This document shows positions 14,045-21,009 of a stretch of DNA of 24,007 nt, one piece after another (positions within the stretch are counted from its first letter, which is position 1; each line of letters opens with the position of its first letter). The notes beneath the pieces are model-generated. The model worked only from the letters and a program-made list of their open reading frames with translations, was not told the DNA's origin and did no database searches. Made by a program: the position numbers and the translations under genes. Source of the stretch: Mycoplasmatota bacterium (GTDB lineage Bacteria > Bacillota_I > Bacilli_A > Izemoplasmatales > Izemoplasmataceae); the NCBI GenBank assembly GCA_022712785.1, contig JAFLJX010000009.1, forward strand, positions 1 to 24,007, given 5' to 3'.

Positions 14045-15835
14045 CTATACACTTATTATCGCATCAACTGGGCATACATTTTTACATATACCACATTTTA
14101 TACAAGCTGAATTATCGATAACATGCATTTCTTTTAATGAACCAGAAATACAACTTACAGGACAGTTAGTTGCACATTTTGTACAACCAATACAATTATC
14201 TTGCACGTATAAATTTATTAATGGTTTACAGACACCACCAGGGCATTTTTTATCTACTACATGAGCTTCAAATTCATCTCTAAAATTATCTAACATTGAT
14301 AATATTGGATTTGGTGCTGCTTGACCAAGTCCGCAAAGAGAAGAGTTTTTAACCATGTGTGCTAAATTTTCTAATTTATCTAAATCTTCTAAAGTACCAT
14401 GACCAGAAGAAATAATTTCAAGCATTTCAAGCATTTTTTTAGTACCCTCACGACAAGGAGTACATTTTCCACAAGATTCTTCAACAGTGAATTCAAGGTA
14501 GAAACGACAAATATCAACCATACAGTTGTCTTCATCAATTACAACCATTCCTCCACTACCCATCATAGAACCAGCTTCGATTAATGTTTCGTATTCGATT
14601 TTTAAATCTAGATTACTTTCGGGGATTGCTCCACCTGAAGGTCCACCCGTTTGAACAGCCTTTAAAGCTTTGTTCTTAGGGATTCCTCCACCTATTTCAT
14701 ATATAACTTCTCTTAATGTAGTTCCCATTGGAACTTCCACAAGCCCTGCATTCTTTATGTTTCCACCCAAACTAAATACTTTAGTACCTTTTGATCTTTC
14801 AGTACCAATTCTACTAAACCATTCAGCCCCTTGGAAAAGAATTGCTGGTATATTTGCCAATGTTTCGACATTGTTTATGATTGTAGGTCTTCCCCATAAT
14901 CCTTTTGCTGCTGGGAATGGAGGTTTGTTTCTAGACATACCTCTTCCACCTTCAATAGAAGCAATTAGTGCAGTTTCTTCACCACAAACAAACGCTCCCG
15001 CGCCTAATCTAATTTCAATATCAAAATTGAAACCAGAACCAAAAATGTCTTTTCCTAAAAGACCATATTCTTTTGCTTGAGCAATTGCTATTTTAAGTTT
15101 TTCTATTGCTGTTGGATATTCAATACGAACATAGATATAACCCTTATCTGCACCAATAGCATATCCACCGATCATCATACCTTCTAAAATACTGTGAGGA
15201 TCACCTTCTAATAAAGCACGATCCATGAAAGCTCCTGGATCACCCTCATCGGCATTACAAATTATATATTTTTGGTCATTTTCATTATTGTATGCGAATC
15301 TCCATTTTATACCAGTAGAGAAACCACCACCACCACGACCACGAAGTCCTGAAGCTATCATTTCTTCTACAACTTCAATAGGTTTCATTTCAATTAATGC
15401 TTTCCCGAGCCCTCTATAACCATCTTTTGCGATATATTCTTCTATATCATCAGGGTTAATTAACCCACAGTTTCTTATAGCAACACGAGTTTGTTTTGCA
15501 TAAAATTTAATTTCATCAAAAGCTTTTACTGTATGATTTTCATCGATAGCTTCATCAAACACTAATTTTTCTACTATACGTCCCTTATATAAATGCTCTT
15601 CACAAATTGTTTTAATGTCTTTGTTTTTAACTGTAGAATAAAATACGCCTTCAGGATAAACAATTACAAAAGGTCCTTGTTCACACAAACCAACACAACC
15701 TGTATTAACTATTTTTATCTCGTCTCTAATTCCTAGTCTAGATAAGTGTTCTTCAAATTCGTCTCTAAGAGTTTTTGCACCTCTTGAAACACACATTGAA
15801 CCACTACATATCAGGACGTGTGCTCTTTCATTCAT
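14045..15835 (-). CDS. hydB: NAD(P)-linked hydrogenase flavin subunit (NuoF-like, HydB/HndC)
   Basis: Carries FMN and the NAD(H) site and links pyridine nucleotide, ferredoxin and the hydrogenase subunit. Domains: N-terminal thioredoxin-like [2Fe-2S] (C10, C15, C47, C51), FMN/NADH-binding core with GLRGRGGGGFSTGIKW (163-178), CNADEGDPGAFMDR (193-206) and AGAFVCGEETAL (279-290), the NuoF-type [4Fe-4S] site ESCGKCTPCREG with C455, C458, C461 and C501, and a C-terminal two-cluster ferredoxin (C548/551/554/558 and C578/581/584/588). The extra N- and C-terminal iron-sulfur domains are typical of HydB of electron-bifurcating hydrogenases. 596 residues, ATG at 15835 with AGGTGG upstream. Confidence 0.95.
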   Translation of the reverse strand: MNERAHVLICSGSMCVSRGAKTLRDEFEEHLSRLGIRDEIKIVNTGCVGLCEQGPFVIVYPEGVFYSTVKNKDIKTICEEHLYKGRIVEKLVFDEAIDENHTVKAFDEIKFYAKQTRVAIRNCGLINPDDIEEYIAKDGYRGLGKALIEMKPIEVVEEMIASGLRGRGGGGFSTGIKWRFAYNNENDQKYIICNADEGDPGAFMDRALLEGDPHSILEGMMIGGYAIGADKGYIYVRIEYPTAIEKLKIAIAQAKEYGLLGKDIFGSGFNFDIEIRLGAGAFVCGEETALIASIEGGRGMSRNKPPFPAAKGLWGRPTIINNVETLANIPAILFQGAEWFSRIGTERSKGTKVFSLGGNIKNAGLVEVPMGTTLREVIYEIGGGIPKNKALKAVQTGGPSGGAIPESNLDLKIEYETLIEAGSMMGSGGMVVIDEDNCMVDICRFYLEFTVEESCGKCTPCREGTKKMLEMLEIISSGHGTLEDLDKLENLAHMVKNSSLCGLGQAAPNPILSMLDNFRDEFEAHVVDKKCPGGVCKPLINLYVQDNCIGCTKCATNCPVSCISGSLKEMHVIDNSACIKCGICKNVCPVDAIISV

Positions 15836-15846
15836 TTCAACACCAC

Positions 15847-16212
15847 CTATAGTCTGTATTTTCCAATCACATTATCATTGACAACTTTTCCACCAATAAT
15901 ATGCTCATTGAATATTCTTTTTGCAACTTCTTCATCAACTCTACAATATGTTGTTCTTTTTTCTCCTTGAAGAACTTCAACTATAGGTTCAATTGCACAC
16001 TCACCTATACATCCAACTGGTGTTACAGTTACTGTATTTAAGTCCCGTTTTGCAATCTCTTCAACAAATAAATTCATAACTGGACGTGCACCTGCACTGA
16101 TTCCGCAAGTAGCCATACCAACTAATATTCTTGTTCCAACATTTTTACCTCTCATTGTAACTTTACTTTGAGATGCATCTCTAATTTTCTTAAGATCGTC
16201 TAAAGATTTCAT
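15847..16212 (-). CDS. Thioredoxin-like [2Fe-2S] ferredoxin (HndB-like)
   Basis: 121-residue small ferredoxin related to HndB of NADP-reducing hydrogenases. Cysteines stand at C36 (MATCGISAGARP), C68 and C72 (VGCIGEC), with a further one at C90. The sequence around the first Cys and GCIGEC is typical of this small subunit family. An N-terminal extension of about 27 residues is charged and probably helical. The ATG overlaps the previous stop codon (TAATG), with AAGGAGGT upstream. It lies between GHKL ATPase 2 and hydB. It may be a fourth electron-transfer subunit of the complex or an accessory ferredoxin. Confidence 0.85.
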   Translation of the reverse strand: MKSLDDLKKIRDASQSKVTMRGKNVGTRILVGMATCGISAGARPVMNLFVEEIAKRDLNTVTVTPVGCIGECAIEPIVEVLQGEKRTTYCRVDEEVAKRIFNEHIIGGKVVNDNVIGKYRL

Positions 16213-16763
16213 TATGTTACCTCCTTTTGTAGGTTTTTAATTCCGTTTTTTATATTATCTTTAATCCACATGATTACACTGTAATCTGTGAAGGGAATAT
16301 TATTCAAAACTTTTCTTATCTCTCTTGTATCAAATATATATTTCTTGTTATTAAATATATGTTCATAATATACATCAATATCTCTTTCATTTAATATTAG
16401 AATCATCAGTGTTTCATCGATATCTCCTAAAGGAGCTCTATCGATATGATTATGTTCAAATATTGCCGAAATTACAGTTCCTTTTTCCAAAATTGAATCA
16501 ACATTGAAACTACCATTGCACATTTTAGCTGCCATTTTAAACAGAGGTACTCCCATTCCTACTTTTCTTGTGGATCTTGTAGTAAAAAAAGGATCTGAAA
16601 ACTCACTTAGAGTCTTTTCGCTCATCCCATTACCATCATCACCAATAATGATCTTGTAAAAATTATTATTTATATCTTCTTCAATAATTATTGTAATTAA
16701 ATTTGCATCAGCCTTTATTGAGTTTTGACAAATGTCTAAGATATGTAAAGATAACTCATTCAT
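16212..16763 (-). CDS. GHKL-type ATP-binding protein 2 with extra C-terminal region
   Basis: 183 residues. The N-terminal 110 form a histidine-kinase-like ATPase domain: N-box HILDICQNSIKADA (N14), G1 box GDDGNGM (41-47), a conserved DPFFTTR, and G2-like RKVGMGVPL. There is no phospho-acceptor His domain, so it resembles the ATPases that act on a separate partner. The last 70 residues (from about IDETLMILILNERDIDV) are a small domain I do not recognise. Proteins of this kind are frequently encoded beside [FeFe] hydrogenases, with no settled function that I know of. Start ATG overlaps the PHP gene stop (ATGA), with GGAG upstream. Confidence 0.8.
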   Translation of the reverse strand: MNELSLHILDICQNSIKADANLITIIIEEDINNNFYKIIIGDDGNGMSEKTLSEFSDPFFTTRSTRKVGMGVPLFKMAAKMCNGSFNVDSILEKGTVISAIFEHNHIDRAPLGDIDETLMILILNERDIDVYYEHIFNNKKYIFDTREIRKVLNNIPFTDYSVIMWIKDNIKNGIKNLQKEVT

Positions 16764-17470
16764 AACTTTTCTCCAATCAGGAAATCAAAGAAAGCATTTA
16801 CCGTCTTTTCTTTCAAATCGATATATTCATCTTTTTCTGAGATAGACATTAGTGTATGAGAATCAGAATTAAAGAGCATCTTGTATTTTTCTAATTTTGG
16901 ATTTTCTTTGAGATATTTTTCTTTTCCATATTTTTGTATTTCAATTGCATCAAAATCAATATCGTTTAATTCAAACACGTTTAGTACACTTTTTGAACCT
17001 CTATCAATGTGGGCCAATACAATTGCCCCATTAAGACTTCTAACCTCTTTAACCAAACTTAAATATGGTATTTTAGTTTTAGTTAATGGTATTGGGAAAG
17101 TTTCACAGACAGTATCAAAGATATCTGTGATAACTTGATCTTCCTCACTAAATATTCCCCATTCTCCATTTAAATTAGGTTCTAAAAATTTATCAAATAT
17201 AATTGCGTCATTAAAGGTTCTAAAGTAGCATAGAACATCAAAGTTTTCCTTCACAGTTACTTCAACTCCTGGTATTAACAGAAAGTCGTAAGATTCTTGA
17301 AGGTCCTCAATTAATCTTAATTGTTTTGTTGAATTATGGTCTGTTATTGAAACAAGGTCTACTCCTTTTAACATTGCCATATTTAGTATGTTGTTTGGTG
17401 TCATTAAATCATCTGCACAAGGTGATAAAATTGAATGAATATGTAGGTCATAGTAAAGTTTTATTTTTAT
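16760..17470 (-). CDS. PHP-domain metal-dependent phosphoesterase, with an unusual start
   Basis: Predicted phosphoesterase of the PHP superfamily. All usual metal-site motifs are present if the frame is read from 17470: YYDLHIHS (H10, H12), SITDHNS, PGVEVT, LAHIDR and the C-terminal NSDSHT. The first normal start codon in frame is the ATG at 17404, but this would remove DLHIHS, which supplies two metal ligands. Upstream of it the frame is open to a TAA at 17480-17482 and holds no ATG, GTG or TTG. The best candidate is the ATA at 17468-17470, which overlaps the preceding TAA exactly as ATGA overlaps do elsewhere in this operon. If ATA is not used, the protein would begin at 17404 and probably be inactive. 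Related PHP proteins occur in hydrogenase loci; substrate unknown. Confidence 0.75.
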   Translation of the reverse strand: MKIKLYYDLHIHSILSPCADDLMTPNNILNMAMLKGVDLVSITDHNSTKQLRLIEDLQESYDFLLIPGVEVTVKENFDVLCYFRTFNDAIIFDKFLEPNLNGEWGIFSEEDQVITDIFDTVCETFPIPLTKTKIPYLSLVKEVRSLNGAIVLAHIDRGSKSVLNVFELNDIDFDAIEIQKYGKEKYLKENPKLEKYKMLFNSDSHTLMSISEKDEYIDLKEKTVNAFFDFLIGEKL

Positions 17471-17799
17471 GAACCAATTTTATCTAGAATTAGTATTGTC
17501 GAAACTGTATTTAGTTTCGTCCTAAGAATTGGGATACCTAACTCATTAGATTTACTTATAATTTCATCATTTACTTTTACACCGTGTGAAAATATAACAC
17601 AACTCATATCTAAAAGACTCGCAACACCTAAAACGTTAATGTTATTTAAAACAGTAATCAAAGTACTACCTTCAGCTGCATTACCCATTACATGACTAAG
17701 TAAATCACTTGCGAAGAAGCTTTTTACCTCATGATTGAGCCCTGATTCATTCGATAATAATTCAAAATTAATATTAGTTAATATGTTATTAACTCTCAT
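17467..17799 (-). CDS. DRTGG-domain protein 2
   Basis: 110-residue soluble protein matching the DRTGG fold (ligand-binding domain also found in HprK-like and phosphotransacetylase-like proteins): FFASDLLSHVMGNAAEGSTL, then VASLLDMSCVIFSHGVKVND, and the late stretch SNELGIPILRT. No catalytic motif is visible, so it is more likely a sensor or binding partner than an enzyme. I prefer the ATG at 17799, which has GGTGA five bases upstream, over the GTG at 17808. It overlaps the end of GHKL ATPase 1 by 11 bases and shares bases with the PHP start. It is a paralogue of the 128-residue DRTGG protein two genes upstream, but lacks that one's CxxC. Confidence 0.8.
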   Translation of the reverse strand: MRVNNILTNINFELLSNESGLNHEVKSFFASDLLSHVMGNAAEGSTLITVLNNINVLGVASLLDMSCVIFSHGVKVNDEIISKSNELGIPILRTKLNTVSTILILDKIGS

Positions 17800-18226
17800 A
17801 AGAGTCACCGGATATATTAAATTTCATATGTAAAGTAGTTCCTTCTTTACTTGAAGTTAATTCCATTTCATCAGAAACAGATTTTATATTAGGTAGACCC
17901 ATTCCTGCACCAAACCCATTTTCAATAGCATAATGACTAGCTGTTGAAAATCCAGGAGTAAGCGCTGAATCAATACATTCAATTCCAGGTCCATTATCCT
18001 TAAAAGTAACATTAACAAATTCATCATCAATGCTAACTACACATGTACCACCATATGAATGAATTACTACATTAATTTCTGCTTCATATATGCCAATAGT
18101 AACTGTTTTAACAAAATCTTTTGTTAAACCACGTCTTTTTAACTCTCTTTTTGTTAGACTTGCGACTGTTCCAGCATTACCAATGTCGTTTTTTTGGATT
18201 TTAAATTCTTTACAATAATTTTCCAA
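17789..18226 (-). CDS. GHKL-type ATP-binding protein 1 (RsbW-like)
   Basis: 145-residue protein with a complete Bergerat-fold ATPase: N-box GIYEAEINVVIHSYGG (E49, N52), G1 box DNGPGI (77-82) and the ATP lid GFGAGMGLPNI (104-114). This short layout is that of anti-sigma-factor kinases such as RsbW and SpoIIAB, which phosphorylate or bind a partner, but no sigma factor or antagonist is encoded here. The start is a TTG directly after the stop of DRTGG protein 1, with GAGGA eight bases upstream. Lying between the two DRTGG genes, a DRTGG protein is the natural candidate partner (inference). Confidence 0.82.
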   Translation of the reverse strand: MENYCKEFKIQKNDIGNAGTVASLTKRELKRRGLTKDFVKTVTIGIYEAEINVVIHSYGGTCVVSIDDEFVNVTFKDNGPGIECIDSALTPGFSTASHYAIENGFGAGMGLPNIKSVSDEMELTSSKEGTTLHMKFNISGDSYES

Positions 18227-18613
18227 TTAGTTTTCCTCAAGAACAGATTCATAGCTTTTAACATGATTCATAAATAACAATCCGCTTGTTCTATACATTG
18301 TAAGTGAAGTTCCAATCAAAGTAATTCCAATCTCGTCTGCTAAATCAATAACAGATTGTGATGGTGTTTTACCTCTAACAAATATGATAGTTTCTAGGTC
18401 TAATATTTCAGCAGTACGTAAAGCCTGATTTGTAACTAATCCAGTAACAAGTGCACCATGTGCACCAATATGACTTGGCATTTTTTTCAAAAGCATAAGT
18501 GCATCACTCATTAAATCACAAACAAAAGCATAATTTATTTCTTTTACACATCGAGGGCACTCTAAGTTGAACTGCTTAGCGTTTAATAATTCTAATACTG
18601 CATTAAGTTCCAT
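18227..18613 (-). CDS. DRTGG-domain protein 1 with CxxC motif
   Basis: 128-residue DRTGG-like protein: YAFVCDLMSDALMLL, then GALVTGLVTNQALRTAEI, IIFVRGKTPS, and LADEIGITLIGTSLTMYRTSGLLF. Near the N-terminus it has LECPRCVKEI (C19, C22), a CxxC pair that could bind metal or form a disulfide; DRTGG protein 2 lacks it. The ATG overlaps the hydC stop (TAATG). No catalytic residues are visible. A role in sensing or regulation of the hydrogenase is suggested only by its position, second in the operon. Confidence 0.78.
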   Translation of the reverse strand: MELNAVLELLNAKQFNLECPRCVKEINYAFVCDLMSDALMLLKKMPSHIGAHGALVTGLVTNQALRTAEILDLETIIFVRGKTPSQSVIDLADEIGITLIGTSLTMYRTSGLLFMNHVKSYESVLEEN

Positions 18614-19098
18614 TATTTTTTCCTCGCTTCTTTAATTAGTCTTTTCGCTTTAGTAACATCTATTTCCCCGTAAACTTCTTCATCTATACTCATAACAGGA
18701 GCCATTCCACATGTTCCAATACATCTAATTGCTTCTAAACTAAAGAATCCATCTTCAGTATTTTCACCTACATCTATACCTAAATCTGCTTTAACAGCAT
18801 CAAGGATAGTTTGAGATCCTCGAACATAACACGGAGTACCTAAACAAATTCCAATTATATGCTCACCTTTTGGGTGAAGAGTAAAACTTGAATAAAATGT
18901 GACAACACCATTAATTTCAGCTACTGAAATATCTGTGTTTTTAGATACAAGTTTTTGTACTTCAACAGGAATACAACCAAAAATTCTTTGTGCCTCATGT
19001 AGAATTGGCATTAGTGGTCCAGGAAGTTTTAAACGACTATTAATTTCTTTTAATAATTCCTCTTTATTTTCATCTGATATATAGAATTTTTTGCTCAT
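18613..19098 (-). CDS. hydC: Hydrogenase NuoE-like [2Fe-2S] subunit (HydC/HndA)
   Basis: 161-residue thioredoxin-like [2Fe-2S] subunit that passes electrons within the NAD(P)-linked hydrogenase. Cluster cysteines are C85 and C90 (ICLGTPCYVRG) and C126 and C130 (RCIGTC). The N-terminal helical part with PGPLMPILHEAQRIFGCIP and the INGVVTFYSSF region are family signatures of NuoE/HydC. It is the first gene of the operon: ATG at 19098 with AAGGAG six bases upstream and a promoter about 40 bases further up. Its separation from hydB and hydA by six other genes is noteworthy. Confidence 0.94.
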   Translation of the reverse strand: MSKKFYISDENKEELLKEINSRLKLPGPLMPILHEAQRIFGCIPVEVQKLVSKNTDISVAEINGVVTFYSSFTLHPKGEHIIGICLGTPCYVRGSQTILDAVKADLGIDVGENTEDGFFSLEAIRCIGTCGMAPVMSIDEEVYGEIDVTKAKRLIKEARKK

Positions 19099-19138
19099 AA
19101 TCTTCTCCTTACTAAGAATATATTTTACAATCTTATCA

Positions 19139-19147
19139 ATTATAACA
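19139..19147 (-). promoter_or_regulatory. Extended -10 promoter of the hydrogenase operon
   Basis: The minus strand reads TGTTATAAT, a perfect extended -10, 40 bases before the hydC ATG. The TTTATTTATAAA imperfect palindrome at 19156-19167 lies where a repressor could bind near the -35 region. No Rex-type operator was recognised. Confidence 0.6.
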
Positions 19148-19225
19148 TAATAGAGTTTATTTATAAAGTGTTTTTAAGTAAAAAATACATGTTTATAAAT
19201 AAGTTTATTCCCCACCATAGAGCGC

Positions 19226-19249
19226 TTTGTTTGTACACGAACAAACAAA
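19226..19249. repeat. Inverted repeat in the hydC-tdk intergenic region
   Basis: TTTGTTTGT and ACAAACAAA are perfect 9-bp arms around ACACGA. It lies in the 292-base region between the divergent hydC and tdk genes. No T-run follows in either direction, so it is a candidate regulator binding site rather than a terminator. Related AT-rich words TTATTTATAA recur at 19156, 19192 (inverted) and 19283. Confidence 0.55.
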
Positions 19250-19390
19250 AACATTTTAAAAATTTCAACGAATGGATTGCGCTTATTTATAATTTTTTTA
19301 TAGTGGATGTTATGATGCTATATTTCAAATACTAGTTGTTTTATTATGGTAAATAATGTATCATTATAATAGAAAAAAAGAGGTGGAATA

Positions 19391-20011
19391 ATGTATTTAA
19401 ATCAAAAAGATGGTTGGATAGAAGTTATTGCCGGACCTATGTTCGCAGGGAAAACTGAAGAGCTATTAAGAAGAGTAAAAAGATTAGAATATGCTAAACA
19501 AAATATAGTGGTTTTCAAACCTCTTATTGATGATCGTTTTTCAGACTCTGAAGTTGTTTCTCACAATAATAATAGAACAAAATCAGTAAATATTTCTAAA
19601 TCTCATCAAATATTTGATTTCATTGATGATAAAACACAGGTTGTTGCTATTGACGAAATACAGTTTTTAGATGATCAGGCTGTTAGTATTGTAGAATTTT
19701 TGGCTAGTAAAGGTATTAGAGTAATTGTTAGTGGATTAGACAAAGATTTTAGAGGAGAACCATTCAGTTTCATGCCAAAACTTTTAGCAATTGCAGAATA
19801 TGTGACAAAATTGACTGCTATTTGTGTAAAATGTGGTGAACCTGCAACAAGAACACAAAGAATTGTAAATGGTAAACCAGCTAAATACCTTGATCCAATA
19901 GTAATGATTGGAGCAGAAGAGTCGTATGAGGCTAGGTGCAGAACTTGTCACAAAGTATACAGAAAACCAAATCCACACAAGGATAGAATAAAAAAATCAA
20001 ATGAATCATAA
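19391..20011 (+). CDS. tdk: Thymidine kinase (type II)
   Basis: Phosphorylates thymidine to dTMP in nucleotide salvage. The P-loop GPMFAGKTEE lies at residues 15-24, the Walker B-like AIDEIQF at about 86-92, and the C-terminal zinc site uses C145, C148, C183 and C186 (CVKC and CRTC), followed by the usual RKPNP tail. The 206 residues fit the tetrameric bacterial type II enzyme. ATG at 19391 follows GAGGTGG. TATAAT at 19365-19370 is a likely -10, without a clear -35. The gene overlaps tadA by 11 bases. Confidence 0.95.
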   Translation: MYLNQKDGWIEVIAGPMFAGKTEELLRRVKRLEYAKQNIVVFKPLIDDRFSDSEVVSHNNNRTKSVNISKSHQIFDFIDDKTQVVAIDEIQFLDDQAVSIVEFLASKGIRVIVSGLDKDFRGEPFSFMPKLLAIAEYVTKLTAICVKCGEPATRTQRIVNGKPAKYLDPIVMIGAEESYEARCRTCHKVYRKPNPHKDRIKKSNES

Positions 20012-20450
20012 TAAATATATGAAATTAGCTTTAAAAGAAGCAAATAAAGCATTCAAAAAGAACGAGGTTCCAATTGGAGCAGTAATAGTGCTGGATAATA
20101 AAGTGATAGCAAAAGCACATAATCTTCGTGAGAAGAATAATTTGACTACGAGTCACGCAGAAATAATAGCAATTCAAAAAGCTAACAAAAAATTAAAGAG
20201 TTGGAGACTTGACAGTTGCACTTTGTATGTTACAATTGAGCCATGTCCAATGTGTGCAGGGGCAATAATTCAAGCAAGAATAAAAGAAGTAGTTTATGGT
20301 GCACGCGATCTTAAAGCGGGGGCTCATTCAAGTATTTTAAATCTCTTTGAATTTCCATTTAACCACAAAGTAGAAGTGCATTCTGGTGTTTTGGAAGATG
20401 AAAGCGCAAAAATAATATCTAAATTTTTTAAAAAATTAAGAAAAAAATAA
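20001..20450 (+). CDS. tadA: tRNA-specific adenosine deaminase
   Basis: Deaminates A34 of tRNA-Arg(ACG) to inosine. The 149-residue protein has the zinc and catalytic motifs HAE at 52-54 and PCPMC at 81-85, with the family's NEVPIGAVIV (21-30) and VYGARDLKAGAHSS region. The start at 20001 lies within the end of tdk and has only a weak ribosome site (GGAT), so coupling to tdk is likely; a start at 20019 (MKLALKEANK) is a less likely alternative. The SRP RNA follows 11 bases after the stop, the same neighbourhood as in many Firmicutes. Confidence 0.93.
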   Translation: MNHNKYMKLALKEANKAFKKNEVPIGAVIVLDNKVIAKAHNLREKNNLTTSHAEIIAIQKANKKLKSWRLDSCTLYVTIEPCPMCAGAIIQARIKEVVYGARDLKAGAHSSILNLFEFPFNHKVEVHSGVLEDESAKIISKFFKKLRKK

Positions 20451-20461
20451 TTGTGATTGAT

Positions 20462-20571
20462 ATCTCTTATTAATCATCCTCATTCAATAGCTGGTAGCGA
20501 ATCAGGTCAGGTCGGGAACGAAGCAGCCTTAAGTTTTCTATCTATGTGAGTGGGGATGCTTGATAAGAGAT
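20462..20571 (+). ncRNA. ffs: Small signal recognition particle RNA (4.5S/scRNA type)
   Basis: The conserved apical domain GGTCAGGTCGGGAACGAAGC, followed by AGCCTTAAG, lies at 20505-20533. The GGAA tetraloop is closed by a G-C pair instead of the commoner C-G (the usual core is GTCCGGAAGGAAGC), a compensated change. The ends 20462-20470 (ATCTCTTAT) and 20563-20571 (ATAAGAGAT) pair perfectly, and inner segments (CATCCTCATTC with GAGTGGGGATG) extend one long hairpin of about 110 bases without an Alu domain. Six T follow at 20573-20578, so the closing helix also acts as terminator. RNA ends are estimated from base pairing. Confidence 0.92.
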
Positions 20572-20590
20572 GTTTTTTATTGATATCTCT

Positions 20591-20638
20591 ATTACTGTGT
20601 GGTAATATTACCTTATAGTTATATTACTGTATAGCAAT
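20591..20638 (+). promoter_or_regulatory. arsR promoter with two candidate operators
   Basis: ATTACtgtgtgGTAAT (20591-20606) and ATTACtgtataGCAAT (20623-20638) are two related 16-bp inverted repeats exactly 32 bp apart, three helical turns. A possible promoter TTACTG (20592-20597), 16-base spacer, TATAGT (20614-20619) lies between and within them. This is the layout expected for an autoregulated ArsR-type gene. Confidence 0.55.
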
Positions 20639-20649
20639 GGAGGAATGAA

Positions 20650-20913
20650 ATGGAAAAATTTTATATTATAAAACTACTCGCAGATGAAAATAGATTTAAT
20701 ATCTTTATGAAACTATTAGAGTATGGGGAACTATGTGTATGTGAAATTGAAGAGTTGCTTAGAATTAAACAGGCTAACACATCTAAACACTTATCAAAAT
20801 TTAAAAAAATGAATATACTTTCTTCAAAAAGAGAAGGGAATCTTATTAAGTACAGTATTAAAGAAAAGTTCTTAAATGAAAACATGGACTTAATTAAGTA
20901 TTTAATGATGTAG
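20650..20913 (+). CDS. ArsR-family winged-helix metalloregulator
   Basis: 87-residue repressor. The ArsR fold starts at LLADENRFNIFMKLL, with the metal-site motif ELCVCEIEELL (C29, C31) in the alpha-3 helix position and the recognition helix QANTSKHLSKFKKMNIL (41-57). The CxC motif is the arsenite/antimonite-type site of ArsR proteins (family knowledge), so a soft metal or thiol-reactive ligand is likely. It is slightly short at the C-terminus, though still complete through the wing (REGNLIKYSI). ATG follows GGAGG. Upstream operators suggest autoregulation. The expected permease gene between it and the thioredoxin-like gene is missing. Confidence 0.88.
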   Translation: MEKFYIIKLLADENRFNIFMKLLEYGELCVCEIEELLRIKQANTSKHLSKFKKMNILSSKREGNLIKYSIKEKFLNENMDLIKYLMM

Positions 20914-20961
20914 TTTTATAGATATAAAAAGGTATTCTATAATACGATTAATTACTATGTT

Positions 20962-21009
20962 ATGGATATTGCTGGATCAATTAAGATAATTATTGTTATT
21001 ATAGGGTGA
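20962..21009 (+). pseudogene. Possible tiny remnant of a deleted permease gene
   Basis: An ATG at 20962 opens 15 codons, MDIAGSIKIIIVIIG, then TGA. It has no ribosome site. The short hydrophobic stretch resembles the beginning of a membrane segment and stands exactly where an ArsP-type permease gene is usually found between an arsR and a CxxC thioredoxin-like gene. The fragment is too short to be identified firmly. Confidence 0.2.

Noticed and set aside
14670..15080. A 136-codon plus-strand frame inside hydB
   Set aside because: Antisense to conserved NuoF-like motifs; proline- and serine-rich only because it mirrors the real coding frame.
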